This document shows positions 19,480-29,635 of a DNA stretch of 30,000 nucleotides, one piece after another. The stretch's first letter is position 1, and every line of letters starts with the position of its first letter. Position numbers and translations under genes: made by a program. Source of the DNA: Stramonita haemastoma (taxonomy: Eukaryota > Mollusca > Gastropoda > Neogastropoda > Muricidae); contig CM060328.1 in NCBI GenBank assembly GCA_030674155.1, positions 40,636,420 to 40,666,419 of the forward strand, in the 5' to 3' direction. The notes beneath the pieces are model-generated. The model had not been told where the DNA came from. It did not search any database and was given only the letters and a program-made list of their open reading frames with translations.

Positions 19480-20605
19480 TTTTATAGACTTTCTCATTTT
19501 ATAGGAGAGGCATTCACGGAGAAGGGTGTTTAGGAAGAGGAGGCAGGGTATGTTGGGTTAGTGTCATCAGTTCCTTGACAAAGATGGTTGTTGGAGGGGC
19601 ATGAGAGATTTTCCCACAATGGTTTGTCTTCAGCCTTTTGCAGCAACACAGCCATGTCAAGGCTGGTCCAATCTTTGATGTTCGCTGTCCAGTTCTTCCT
19701 CTGTCTGTCACTGTGTCTCTCCTTCAGGGATCCTTCTTACAATAGTTTGGGCAATTCTGAATCCTGGCCAGCTGTGTCATGGTTGAGGTTGCAAGGGCTT
19801 GTCTGATCTTTACTTCAGCTAGAGAGGGGCCATCTTTGGTCAGTGTGGAGCCAAGATAATTGAATCAGTCTATTTCTTCAAGGTGTTGGACCACTCATGA
19901 TATTGCTAAATAAGAGGTTATTGGTACTATCTACCTTGCTTTTCTTTGCACTGATCTCCTTACCATAAGTGTTAGTTCCATTCTTCTTCTAGACACCATA
20001 ATTAATTCCATAATTAAAAGACCAGAAATGTTAGCTCATTCTTTCTTGCATAAGTACCATAACGTTTGCTCATTCTTCAAATACCATAATTAATTCCATA
20101 ATTAAAAGATGAAGTGTTAGCTCATTCTTTCTTGCATATAGTACCATAAGCGTTTGCTCATTCTTCTCAACACCATAATTAATTCCATAATTAAAAGACC
20201 AGAAATGTTAGCTCATTCTTTCTTGCATATAGTACCATAAGCATTTGCTCCTTCTTCTCAACACCATAATTAATTCCATAATTAAAAGACCAGAAATGTT
20301 AGCTCATTCTTTCTTGCATATAGTACCATAAGCATTTGCTCATTCTTCTCAACACCATAATTAATTCCATAATTAAAAGACCAGAAATGTTAGCTCATTC
20401 TTTCTTGCATATAGTACCATAAGCATTAGCTCATACATGTAGCTTGCATATAATACCATAAATCTGAGCTCATTCTTCTAGCTTACACAGAAGTTCTTGG
20501 AAATCATTGTGAATGCTTCTAAGCAGATCAATGTCATCAGCAAACTGCCGACTGCAAATACGTGTGTCACCAAGACGGACAGTGGGGGGAATGCTATTCT
20601 CTAAG
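19480..20605 (-). pseudogene. antisense LINE reverse transcriptase relic, interrupted by a minisatellite
   Basis: On the - strand the RT catalytic block QFADDIDLL is encoded at 20521-20547, followed by FQELLCKLEE. After about 500 bp of tandem repeat the frame resumes with YGKEISAKKSKV (about 19960-19925), EID*FNYLGSTLT (near 19875-19835), KDGPSLAEVKI, and the C-terminal NWTANIKDWTSLDMAVLL. These are the same landmarks as the + copy at 17917-19464, so it is a related family. Stops and frameshifts are frequent. It is older than the + copy, which seems to have inserted beside its 3' end. Confidence 0.85.
19963..20475. repeat. 88-91 bp minisatellite inside the antisense RT frame
   Basis: The unit anchor ACCATAATTAATTCCATAAT starts at 19995, 20083, 20172, 20263 and 20354, giving periods of 88, 89, 91 and 91. 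About 5.5 copies. Each unit contains two half-units with a GCTCATTCTT core and a TTAATT-CCAT-AATTAA inverted repeat. Copies 3-5 are nearly identical, which implies recent amplification or conversion. Confidence 0.92.
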
Positions 20606-21290
20606 CCTTATCTAGTGCTATAAGTTTACTAGAAATACAAGAAAAAAGGGGAGGGCTAGTGGAAAGAGCATTTTTTTCTCATTTTTATTCGGAATTTGAC
20701 TATTCATTTTTATTTTGGGTTAAATATTTCTCAGAATTAAACAAAACTAGTTTTTCAAAAATGATGTGGGAAGAAAAGCACTCTGCTGATAGCAGAACTG
20801 AAATTTGTCTTTAAAAAATCCAAAAAGCAGCCTAAGCTGGTAGGATTGGTAAATTATGATTTAAATATTGCTCCATACCACTGTGTCTACAGCTACGTAC
20901 CATTGTGTTTACCTGCTGTTGTGTCCACATGCATTCAGACAGACTGACTGACGAACGGACCCTACCCCAAATGCATGCTAACCGTTATTGCTAACACTAA
21001 TCCTAACCTTGTTTCTTAATCCTGGCCCCTCATGTGGACACAAAGACAGGTAGATACCTTGGTACAAGCTGACAACAGTGGTCAAATATTTTTTCTGGGG
21101 TTTGAGGGAGGAGGGGGCAGCATTGTCAGAAAAGGATGCTAGGAATGGGAGGCTGCATGTTCTAGTCTGCCAGAAATAGGGAAAGGGAGGAGTAGAGAGG
21201 GGGGAGGGGCAGCGATAACTCACGGACAGTTGATTACATGAACACACTCTCGGTTTCTTTTTGTCTGCATAAGTCACTTAGAACCCCATT
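20606..21290. other. no gene seen
   Basis: Mixed sequence with a G/A-rich patch (21100-21215). The antisense ORF here has no family resemblance. Confidence 0.4.
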
Positions 21291-21484
21291 TCGAGTCAAG
21301 TCAAGTCAAATCAAAAACACTTTAATCATCCCTGAAGGGCAATTACAATACTGACAGGCATATTGATACAAATCATGATCAAAAGGCACAAGATAGCTAC
21401 ATTTCATATGTGTTCAACATTATAAGCTTCAAATAAAAATATCACAAACACACTCGTATGCGCGCATGCATGCGCGCGCGCGCG

Positions 21485-21660
<176 letters not shown>

Positions 21661-21824
21661 CACATAAACACACATCAATGTATGGACACAGTTATGAAAA
21701 CCATTGATTAGAAAAGACATATAACCACTATTATTTACGCATGTACGCATGCACTCGCACACACACATATACATGCATGCACTCTCGTATAACACACCCC
21801 CCCCCACCACACACTACACACATC

Positions 21825-21825
<1 letters not shown>

Positions 21826-21862
<37 letters not shown>

Positions 21863-21881
21863 ACACACACACACACACTCT

Positions 21882-21930
<49 letters not shown>

Positions 21931-21957
21931 CACACACACACACACACACACACACAC
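21826..21957. repeat. second (CA)n block of the same LINE 3' region
   Basis: CA units interrupted by CCA, CTCTCA and ACTCGCA. It occupies the position of the proximal GT block in the other two copies. Confidence 0.95.
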
Positions 21958-22266
21958 CAATGAATGCAATGTTTTAAAACCATTGGCTAGAAAGACGTAT
22001 GAATTTACAAACAATTCAAAAAATCAATGAAGCCAAAATTATGACATACTTATTTTATGAGTACATGTGCATCAGAAAAGTGACAAAAAAGAAAAGAAAA
22101 AAAGTGGGCAGTCTGTGTTTTATGGTTTAGAACTCGGATGGCTACTGGCACAAAGGAATTTCTTTTTCTGTTTGCTTTGCTGCATTTATGGTATTTTCAT
22201 CATCTTTCATCATAGTTCAGGCTTTACATCTCTATACATGGAGCAGTGTAAAATTCTTGCCTTCAG

Positions 22267-22320
22267 CTATTCCATTATCCTCGATATAAAAGAATAAATA
22301 AATGAATAAATAAATTAAAA
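22267..22320 (+). mobile_element. tRNA-SINE family 1, 3' terminal fragment
   Basis: CTATTCCATTATCCTCGATA then TAAAAGAAT and (AATA)n match the family 1 3' end exactly. Nothing upstream matches, so only about 30 bp plus the tail is present. Confidence 0.75.
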
Positions 22321-22324
22321 AATC

Positions 22325-23525
22325 CTTCTATGGCACAACATTTGGTCTTTTTAGCATTCAGTTTCAGTCCTGCCTTGTTTCCTGCAGCAGCTACTTGAAT
22401 TAGAATTCTCTTCATAGTTGTATATCTCTGGATGAAAGGGCAGCGTCATCAATGTGTTTTCTGTTGGTGAAATTCTTTCTCCTATTTTAAATCCCATACT
22501 TTCTGAGTCAGCATCTCGAATTGTATGCTCTGTGTGTATTTGAAAAGATGGGGAGAGAGAATAAAATCTTGCTGAACTCCCTTTCCTGAGTGAGATCCAG
22601 TGTCTTGAGAATGCTACAGATGTTGGTAGAGAGATGCTAAGAGTGATACCTGATATTGGAAAAGCCCATTGCTGCTGGTGTTGGTAGAGAGATGCTAAAA
22701 GTGAGCCCAATGTTTGGAAAAAGCCCACTGTTGCTGGTGTTGGTAGAGAGATGCTAAAGTGAGACCCATGTCTGGAAAAGCCCACTGTTGCTGGTGTTGG
22801 TAGAGAGATGCTAAGAGTGATACCTGATGTTTGAAAAAGCCCATTGGTGTGGTGTTGGTAGAGAGATGCTAAGAGTGATACCTATGTTTGGAAAAGCCCA
22901 TTGTGCTGGTGTTGGTAGAGAGATGCTAAGAGTGATACCCATGTCTTGGAAAAGCCCATTGTTGCTGGTGTTGGTAGAGAGATGCTAAAAGTGAGACCAT
23001 GTCTTGGAAAAGCCCATTGGTGTGGTGTTGGTAAGAGATGCTAAAAGTGATACCATGTCTGGAAAAGCCCATTGTCTGCTGGTGTTGGTAGAGAGATGCT
23101 AAGAGTGATACCTGATGTTTGGAAAAGCCCATTGTTGCTGGTGTTGGTAGAGAGATGCTAAGAGTGATACCTGATGTTGGAAAAGCCCATTTGTTGCTGT
23201 TGGTAGAGAGATGCTAAGAGTGATACCTGATGTTTGGAAAAGCCCATTGGTGTTGGTGTTGGTAGAGAGATGCTAAAAGTGATATCATGTGTTGGAAAAG
23301 CCATTGTATCTGACAGGCCTGTGAACAAGTGAGTATGAATTAAACTGTCCAATGCCTTGCTGTAATCTGTAACAGCCGTAGGCTTTCTGTTCAGCATTTC
23401 TGATTTTTTCTATAAGTATTTGTAATACAAACAACTCGTCTGCTGTTCTGCTGTTTGTTCTTTTACCTGCCTGGGAATCTGAGAACTCTTCTTCCACTTT
23501 GATTTTAATTCTGTTTGATGAGGAT
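22325..23525 (-). pseudogene. antisense LINE reverse transcriptase relic with minisatellite expansion
   Basis: Read on the - strand from 23525: KVEEEFSDSQAGKRT, ELFVLQILIEKIRN, then YSKALDSLIHTHLF (the AFD block, here ALD, 23335-23368). Next come twelve tandem copies encoding MGFSKHQVSLLASLYQ variants. After the array are SPSFQIHTEHTIRDADSE, GFKIGERIS, HIDDAALSSRDI (the usual YADD is HIDD, 22445-22456) and AGNKAGLKLNAKKTK (to about 22345). Several frame changes. The frame simply ends next to a SINE tail. The family is different from the RT relics at 17.9-20.6 kb. Confidence 0.88.
22623..23313. repeat. 56-59 bp minisatellite, 12 copies
   Basis: Unit anchor TTGGTAGAGAGATGCTAA starts at 22623, 22681, 22740, 22797, 22855, 22912, 22971, 23028, 23085, 23144, 23200 and 23259. 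The single-base length variation shifts the antisense frame between copies, so no long protein survives. The array replaces the stretch between the AFD block and the GVRQG-equivalent block of the RT. Confidence 0.95.
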
Positions 23526-23581
23526 CAGAATTTTGCCAGTGTGACTGATAAGGGGCAATGTAGGAATAGAGAAAGAGGGAT

Positions 23582-23585
<4 letters not shown>

Positions 23586-23617
<32 letters not shown>

Positions 23618-23619
23618 AC

Positions 23620-23659
<40 letters not shown>
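23586..23659. repeat. (GA)n microsatellite
   Basis: GA units with AGAAGAGACAGAGACA interruptions in the middle. Confidence 0.95.
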
Positions 23660-23661
<2 letters not shown>

Positions 23662-23865
23662 GTGTGTGACAAATTAGGGCAAAAGAATGATCTATCCCAC
23701 AGGCAAATCCAAGGAGTGGTGTATCTTTATGGCATATTGTCAACAATACATACTGCTGTAAAACAAGCATAACAGTACCATACTTGCTCGAGTGTAGTGT
23801 CATTAAAAGGAAAACACACCAGATATTAGGTGCTGTTCACATTTCCGTTCTCAAGTGAGTTTTTG

Positions 23866-24208
23866 TGTGTGATTCTTAGACACTGGAATGGGTACAGGAT
23901 GTGAAATCTGCAGTGGTGCTTCTTTAAAAATAATATTTTTGTACTTTTAACATGTTTATCTTTTTTTATTTTATTTTTTTTTGTAATCTGGGGAAAATAA
24001 ATGAAGCAGGATTACTGACGTCCTCAGCAAGGAATGAAATCATTTAGGTATTGTGTCATTTAATGGTTTTTTTTCTGTGGACGATGTTAGATTTTTGAAA
24101 GTATAAGGAGGTGCTGGTTTTGAACTAAAAGTTGAAAGTTACTGGAGCCACTGAAACTGAATGAGGTGACAGCCCTGATATGGCTTTCGTGGTCGGTAGG
24201 GCTATAAA
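23866..24208 (+). repeat. dispersed repeat W, copy 3
   Basis: Collinear with 16090-16480: CTTAGACACTGGAATGGG, GTAATCTGGGGAAAATAAAT, GGACGATGTTAGAT, GTTACTGGAGCCACTGAAAC, TGGCTTTCGTGGTCGGTAGG and GGGCTATAAAC. It stops at the point where a SINE family 2 A-tail (as poly-T) begins. Confidence 0.75.
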
Positions 24209-24236
24209 CATTTTTTTTTGCTGCCTCGTCTTCTGT
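24209..24236 (-). mobile_element. SINE family 2, terminal stub
   Basis: Poly-T followed by GCTGCCTCGTCTTCTGTG equals the antisense 3' end of the family 2 SINE at 15737. Only about 18 bp plus the tail remains before LINE sequence starts. Confidence 0.6.
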
Positions 24237-24795
24237 GAAGATCGGAGCACACTTCTGAGAATACCATCATCCATAATGAAGAATTTGAAAACGTTTTGAA
24301 ATACAAATATCTGGGAACTGTTTTTGACCACAAGCAAAATTGGGATGCTAACACTGACGCCATTATCAAAAAGGGGCAACAACGTGTGTATTTTCTGAGG
24401 AAGCTTAACTAATTTTTTGTCGACAAAAAGATTATTTCTTTGTTCTACAAGTCTTACATAGAGAGCGTTTTAAGTTTTGCTTTCATTTGCTGGTACAATA
24501 ACCTCAGCATTAAGAACAAGAATGGTCCTTCAGAGAATTGTGAGAATCTGCTCAAAAATTATTGGAGAAGAACAAAGAGATCTCAAGTCGTTTTGTAATC
24601 AGCAGCTTGTACGCAAAGCAACAGCCATTTTGGCCGATTCCTCCCATGCTCTGTTTTCAGAATTTCAATTGTTGCCCCCAGGACATCGTTTTCAATGTCA
24701 CAACAGCAAAACAAACAGAAAAAAGGAATTCCTTTGTGTCAGTAGCTATCCGAGTTCTAAACTCATATAACACTGACTGAGTTTTTGTTTTTTTG

Positions 24796-24832
<37 letters not shown>

Positions 24833-25550
24833 TAACTTTTTTGAATTACTTACCTGACTGCCACTGTCATGTATGTAGCCAATGCATACAGGTGTGTACA
24901 TACATGCTTATGTACCCATAAAATAAGTATGTCTTATTTTTGGCTTTATTGATTTTTTAATTTGAATTGAATTGCTTGTAAATTCATGTCTTTCTACCAA
25001 TGGTTTTAAAACATTGCATTTATTGGTGAGCCTGTGTGTGTGTGTGTGTGGGTGGTGGTGGTGAGTGTGAGTGTGTGTGTGTAAATGTGATGCGTCACTG
25101 TGTGTGTCTCGTGTGTGTGTATGTGCGGGGGGGGGGGTGGTGTGATGTGTGGGGTGGGGGGGGGGACCGTGTAGTGTGTCCCGGGGTGAGTGGGTGTGGA
25201 TGGTGTGGGGAGGGGGGAGAGCGCGTGTGTGTGTGCATGCATGTATACGTGCATGTGCGAACGCCGCATACAATGCGTAAATAATGGGATCATATGTCTT
25301 TTCTAGTCAATGTTTTTTAATTATTTTTTTAAGAACTTGTATCTAAATGTTGGTGTGTGTGTGTTTGCGTGTGGAGCGTGCGCGCGTAGAGTGTGAGTGT
25401 TTGTGACATTTTTATTTGAAGTTATCATATAATGTCTGAACAAATATGAAATGTATTATTTCGTGTGTTTGATATGATTTGTATCAAAATGCCTGTCAGT
25501 ATTGTAATTGCCCTTCAGGGATGATTAAAGTGTTTTTGACTTGACTTGAC
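24236..25550 (+). pseudogene. CR1/L2-like LINE, C-terminal RT region and 3' UTR
   Basis: 5'-truncated. The first frame gives EYKYLGTVFDHKQNW, then AIIKKGQQRVYFLRKLN, a stop (TAA near 24410), then FFVDKKIISLFYKSYIESVL and FICWYNN. A frameshift near 24510 continues as RIVRICSKIIGEEQRDL, FCNQQLVRKATAILADSSH and LLPPGHRF up to about 24740. This order is typical of the extreme C-terminus of CR1/L2/Rex-type elements, recalled rather than searched. The 3' UTR has two GT-rich blocks (25031-25256 and 25351-25405) and ends GGGATGATTAAAGTGTTTTT plus GACTTGACTTGAC. The catalytic RT core is absent. Confidence 0.85.
24796..24829. repeat. (GT)n microsatellite
   Basis: About 16 GT units directly after the end of the RT frame. 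The LINE copy at 26567 has a T-run at the equivalent place. Confidence 0.9.
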
Positions 25551-25803
25551 AATGTCAACCAGGGCCCGAGACATACACACACCTGCAGTGTTGGTCAGGT
25601 AATTAGAGCAACACCTCTCAAATCTGTAAAGTGCATGAAGCTCGACTGTGTGGTCCCAGTTTCCCCACTGATCCCACAGCATACTCACTCTGGGTAGAGC
25701 CGGCCGTTAGTCCGAAAAATCCCTATGACTCTAATGGGAATCGAACTCGCGACCTTCCAGTCTGAAATCCAAGGTGCTAACCACTGCGCCAAACAGCTGG
25801 TTG
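25551..25803 (-). mobile_element. tRNA-derived SINE, family 3, antisense
   Basis: The - strand head GGCGCAGTGGTTAGCACC is an A box, and GGTCGCGAGTTCGATTCCCA is a B box region (complement of about 25737-25758). The body, with TGGGATCAGTGGGGAAACTG and GACCACACAGTCGAGCTT and ending GGGCCCTGGTTGACATT, is shared with 27538-27753. It abuts the LINE tail at 25550. Confidence 0.85.
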
Positions 25804-25835
25804 GCTATAAACAATATGGTATATGGTATGGTGTG
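25803..25835 (+). repeat. repeat W end motif
   Basis: GGCTATAAACAATATGGTAT and further TATGG repeats match only the extreme end of repeat W, next to the SINE 5' end. This looks like SINE insertion at or into a W tail. Confidence 0.5.
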
Positions 25836-25889
25836 TGCTTTTTTGTGATTTTTTTTCTAAAAATTTGTAACATACACTTTGTGACCTGG

Positions 25890-26025
25890 CCCTTTAATAT
25901 GGGTAGCAATGTTATGAGTTTTTCTTGGAAATCTACTGATCTTCCACTAGTTGGAAGATCATTTTACACCAACTTGTGCATCTGATGAAAAATTTGTAGA
26001 ACAGTAGTGCCATAGCGTATACTTT
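25890..26025. repeat. unclassified dispersed repeat X, copy 1
   Basis: TATGGGTAGCAATGTTATGA, CTACTGATCTTCCACTAG, AGATCATTTTACACCAAC and ATGAAAAATTTGTAG parallel 28535-28660 in the same order. No ORF or Pol III boxes noted. Confidence 0.5.
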
Positions 26026-26288
26026 TTTGTGCTTTTTTTGTCACGAGATGAATTGGGCTTTACCACTATCCCTACGTTAAGGAAGAGAACCCCTTTCCCA
26101 GTGCATGTACACTGTGCACATTTGTATGCTACTGTAACCCTGTAGACGGTGAGATGGAGTAAAGGCTTAGTAGATGGTGGGTTACCCCTAGGGAAAAGGT
26201 TAAACAGATCAGGACCTGTTAGCGCCTTTGGTATGGACAAGAATGTTAGCAATGCTGAAAAATCATTTGACTAAAATTCAACTTTTTG

Positions 26289-26412
26289 TATACTTTTTTT
26301 TTCTGCTGCCTCATCTTCTGTACTGTCCCAGTCCCGCTGTTCCCTTGCCGCTCATTTTAAATTCCCCACCACAGCCATACCCAGATTCGTTATGTCTCAT
26401 CCCTGGGGTCAG
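26289..26412 (-). mobile_element. SINE family 2, 5'-truncated, antisense
   Basis: Poly-T (26295-26303), then CTGCCTCATCTTCTGT, CTGTCCCAGTCCCGCTGTTC and CAGCCATACCCAGATTCGTT match the body of the 15737 element. The tRNA head is missing beyond about 26412. Confidence 0.8.
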
Positions 26413-26566
26413 GAGTCCACAGCACATCAATATTAGGCCACCAGTCATAGGGCTTGCACTTCTGCTGAGTCACTTTGATGGTGTTCAGTGGTGCCTGTTC
26501 TGAGCTAACATATGCAGGATACCACCTACTAAGCCCCTATAAATGACAGTATTGCTAAATTGCGAG

Positions 26567-27269
26567 CGTTTTGTAATCAGCAGCTTGTAGCAAAGCGACT
26601 AGCCATTTTGACCGATCCCTCCCACGCTAATTTTTCAGAATTTCAATTGTTGCCTTCAGGATGTTGTTTTCAATGCCACAACACAAAACAAACTGAAAAA
26701 GAAATTCCTTTGTGCCAGTAGCCATCCGAGTTCTAAACTCACAATAACACTGACTACCCACTTTTTTTTTTTTTTTTTCACCTCTCTGATGCACATGTAC
26801 CCGTAGAATAAGTATGTCATATTTTGGCTTTATTGATGTTTTGAATTGTTATAATTCAATGTCTTCTAGCAATGGTTTATGAAACATTGCGTTATTGAGG
26901 TGTGTGTGAGAACAGAGGATAATGTGGATGTGTTGGTGGGAGGGCGTGTTTTGTAATGCCAACGTGTGTGCATTATATGGGCGTGTGCGAGTGCGTCATA
27001 CATACATGCATAAATAATAGTGGTTGTGTATTTCTAGTCAATGGTTTTAATAACATTGTGTCCATATATGTGGTGGTGTGTGTGTGTGTGTGTGCATGGC
27101 ACGCCTACGAGTGTGTTTTGATATTTTTATTTGAAGGTATAATGTTTGAACAAATATGAAATGTAGCTATCTTGTATCTTTTAATATGATTCATATCAGT
27201 ATGCCTGTCAGTATTGTAATTGCCCTTCAGGGATGATTAAAGTGTTTTTTGACTTAACTTTGACTTGAG
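26567..27269 (+). pseudogene. CR1/L2-like LINE, shorter 5'-truncated copy
   Basis: Begins at CGTTTTGTAATCAGCAGCTT, equal to 24587 of the longer copy, so it covers only the last ~50 codons (FCNQQL region, now frame-damaged) and the 3' UTR. The UTR keeps AATAAGTATGTCATATTTTG, the two CAATGGTTT motifs (about 26869 and 27038), GT blocks (26899-26945 weak, 27072-27094) and the terminal GGGATGATTAAAGTGTTTTT with GACTTAACTTTGACTTG. Confidence 0.85.
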
Positions 27270-27537
27270 CCAGACTGAGCAAGTCACTGACCCCCTGGTG
27301 AGCCCTCCAACCCCAAAGGCTAGGACATAAACTCACCACAGGCACAGAAGTGCATAGGTAAACTGAATCTGAGGTCACCATGAGACCAGAGCAATGGGGA
27401 CTACCGAATCAGAGGCAATTTTTATTATTGCATGTAATCAATGGTAATGAGGATGATGTAATGATGCTGCTATGGAAGTGCATCTGCTTTGAGACTACTT
27501 GACAAGGCTTGTACTCTACGCTTACTATCATCATATA
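27270..27537. other. no gene seen
   Basis: Spacer between LINE tail and SINE. GAGGATGATGTAATGATG is the only simple pattern. Confidence 0.4.
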
Positions 27538-27753
27538 TCCCGGCGTCAACCGGGCCTGAGAGATACAGACACCTGTGTTGGTCAGGTAATTTGAGCAACA
27601 CTCTCAAAGTCGCATCCATCAAATGAGATAAAACTCGACTCTGTGGTCCCAGTCTCCCCACTAAGCCCACAGAACGCTCACTCTTGTGGGATTCAAACCC
27701 GCGACCTTCCAGTCCAAAATCCTAGGCGCTAACCACTGTGCCATGGGGCTGGT
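27538..27753 (-). mobile_element. tRNA-derived SINE, family 3, second copy, antisense
   Basis: The - strand reads GGCACAGTGGTTAGCGCC (A box) and GGTCGCGGGTTTGAATCCCA (B box region, complement of about 27686-27705). Then TGGGCTTAGTGGGGAGACTG, GACCACAGAGTCGAG and the end CCCGGTTGACGCCGGG. The small internal head/body differences from the 25551 copy indicate separate insertions. Confidence 0.85.
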
Positions 27754-28500
27754 ACTTTTTGTATATTCATTTATGTTCATATTGGATATCTGACTGTATT
27801 TTGTGTAAGTGTGGAATTCCCCATGGTTTTGTTGATGCTTTTTTTTCCCTCTTTTTATTTGTCGGATGCTCAGACAGCAACTATTTATTGTGTGTCATAT
27901 CATGAGTGAAATTTGTTGTGCTGCCATTAACCACCTGACAAGTCAGGCCCAGTGCATATGACATTCGGCATGTGAGAGAATGATTTTTTAAGCCTTTCTG
28001 GAGAAAATGCATGAGAAGAACAGAAGGCACAAAAATATAAAGAGGGACAGAAAGAAGAACAAAGAGCGATTGAAAAGTGAATTAGCACATTTCAGAGATA
28101 GAGATGTTATAACCACAGCCCTCAACATCCTCATGTAATTCCTTATTATCGAGAAATGTGCGCTCCACCACAAATGATCGCTAGCACATACCCAATTTGC
28201 GCTAGGACCTTAAAGCAGTGGTCAAGTTCTCAATTTTGAGATTTGATGTATAAACTGATCGTTATTTACCTTATAAGAAATATCAAGGCATAATTTATCT
28301 TTGCTTAAATTGTTGAAATACCAAAGCACTCATCTACACTTTACTAAATAAATGCCGTTCTCATTGTCCACCTCATCTATCATTCAATTTGAATAAGTCC
28401 AAGTTCCGATTTTCATCTGTTTTGTATTTGATACCACTATGCAATATAGCATTCAATACTAAAATTGACTCATGCACTCCGTCTCATATGTGACGTCACA
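27754..28500. other. no gene seen
   Basis: AT-rich spacer. The Ser/Leu/Phe-rich antisense ORF at 27988-28173 is from A-rich sequence and is not supported. Confidence 0.45.
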
Positions 28501-28534
28501 AATGGAACAAAGAAATAAGGGTCGTGATGGTCAT

Positions 28535-28665
28535 TGGTATGGGTAGAAATGTCATTTGTTTTGTGCTGGTAGCAAATCTGTCCACTGATCTATGACTGGT
28601 GAGGAGATCATTCCAGATTTGGCACCAACATATGTATCTTATAAAAAAAATGTAAAAGATTTATG
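28535..28665. repeat. unclassified dispersed repeat X, copy 2
   Basis: TATGGGTAGAAATGTCATTT, CCACTGATCTATGACTGGTG, AGATCATTCCAGATTTGGCA, CACCAAC and AAAAAAATGTAAAAG follow the same order as 25890-26025. Confidence 0.5.
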
Positions 28666-28670
28666 CTATG

Positions 28671-28785
28671 CCATTTACTTGTATTGTGTATATACCATTT
28701 ACTTGTATTGTGTATATATCATTTACTTGTGAATATCTTACTGTATGTGTATATACCATTTACTTGTATTGTGTGTATATGACAC
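28671..28785. repeat. 24-bp tandem repeat
   Basis: CCATTTACTTGTATTGTGTA plus TATA starts at 28671 and 28695. Variant copies are at 28719 and 28756. Four copies. Confidence 0.9.
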
Positions 28786-28849
28786 GGGAGAAGGATTTCT
28801 ATGGAAAGTTATCAGTACAAGTGTTCCCCTTCCCTAGTCACACACCCCT

Positions 28850-29027
28850 ATGATGATGATGATGATGATGATGACCATCAACATCACCATCATCATCATC
28901 AAATCAAGTGTAGCCCCCTTCCCATGGTCACCCACCCCTAATCATCATCAAATTATCATCATCATCATCAATCATCATCAAATCAATATTGTCCCCTTCC
29001 CATGGTCACCCACCCCTATCATCATCA

Positions 29028-29078
<51 letters not shown>

Positions 29079-29122
29079 TCAATGTAGCCCCCTTCCCTTG
29101 GTCCCCAACCCCTATCATCATC

Positions 29123-29153
<31 letters not shown>

Positions 29154-29600
29154 ATGCAAGTGTGGCTCACTTCACTTGGATCACACAACCCTGCCGGCAT
29201 GCCATCATCATTACCATCCTCATTATGCAATTTGGCCCATTTCCATTTGTCACATGCCATTGTCATCTACATCACCACCACAAACGGAACCATCCCCATC
29301 ATTTTCATCAATGCATGTATGATCCACTTCCCTTGATCACCAACACCCCCCCCCCCTCCCTGCCCCCCAGTAATGTCTTGGTCATCATCACAATGCATGT
29401 GTGGCCCTTTTCAATTGGTCACACACCCCTGTCTCATCTCATCATCATCATCATCATCATCAATCCATGTATGCCCATTTCCTGTCACACCCTCCCTCTC
29501 CAGTAAATCATCATCATCATTGCAAGTGTGGCTACTTCACTTGGAGATACATCCACAGTCATCATCACACACGGCAGCATAGCACTGCAGCATTGCAAAC

Positions 29601-29635
<35 letters not shown>

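Noticed and set aside
19963..20475. CRISPR-like or telomeric array
   Set aside because: 91-bp contiguous units, not short repeats with variable spacers. No telomeric hexamer is present.
22623..23313. CRISPR-like array
   Set aside because: Whole units are repeated head to tail without unique spacers, the setting is eukaryotic, and the unit is RT-derived.
24125..24382. 85-codon antisense ORF
   Set aside because: Overlaps repeat W and the sense LINE C-terminal frame, so it is a shadow.
28850..29506. 218-codon ORF rich in Ile, His and Met
   Set aside because: It is entirely the translation of (ATC)n/(ATG)n repeats and their spacers. Other frames and the other strand are equally open.
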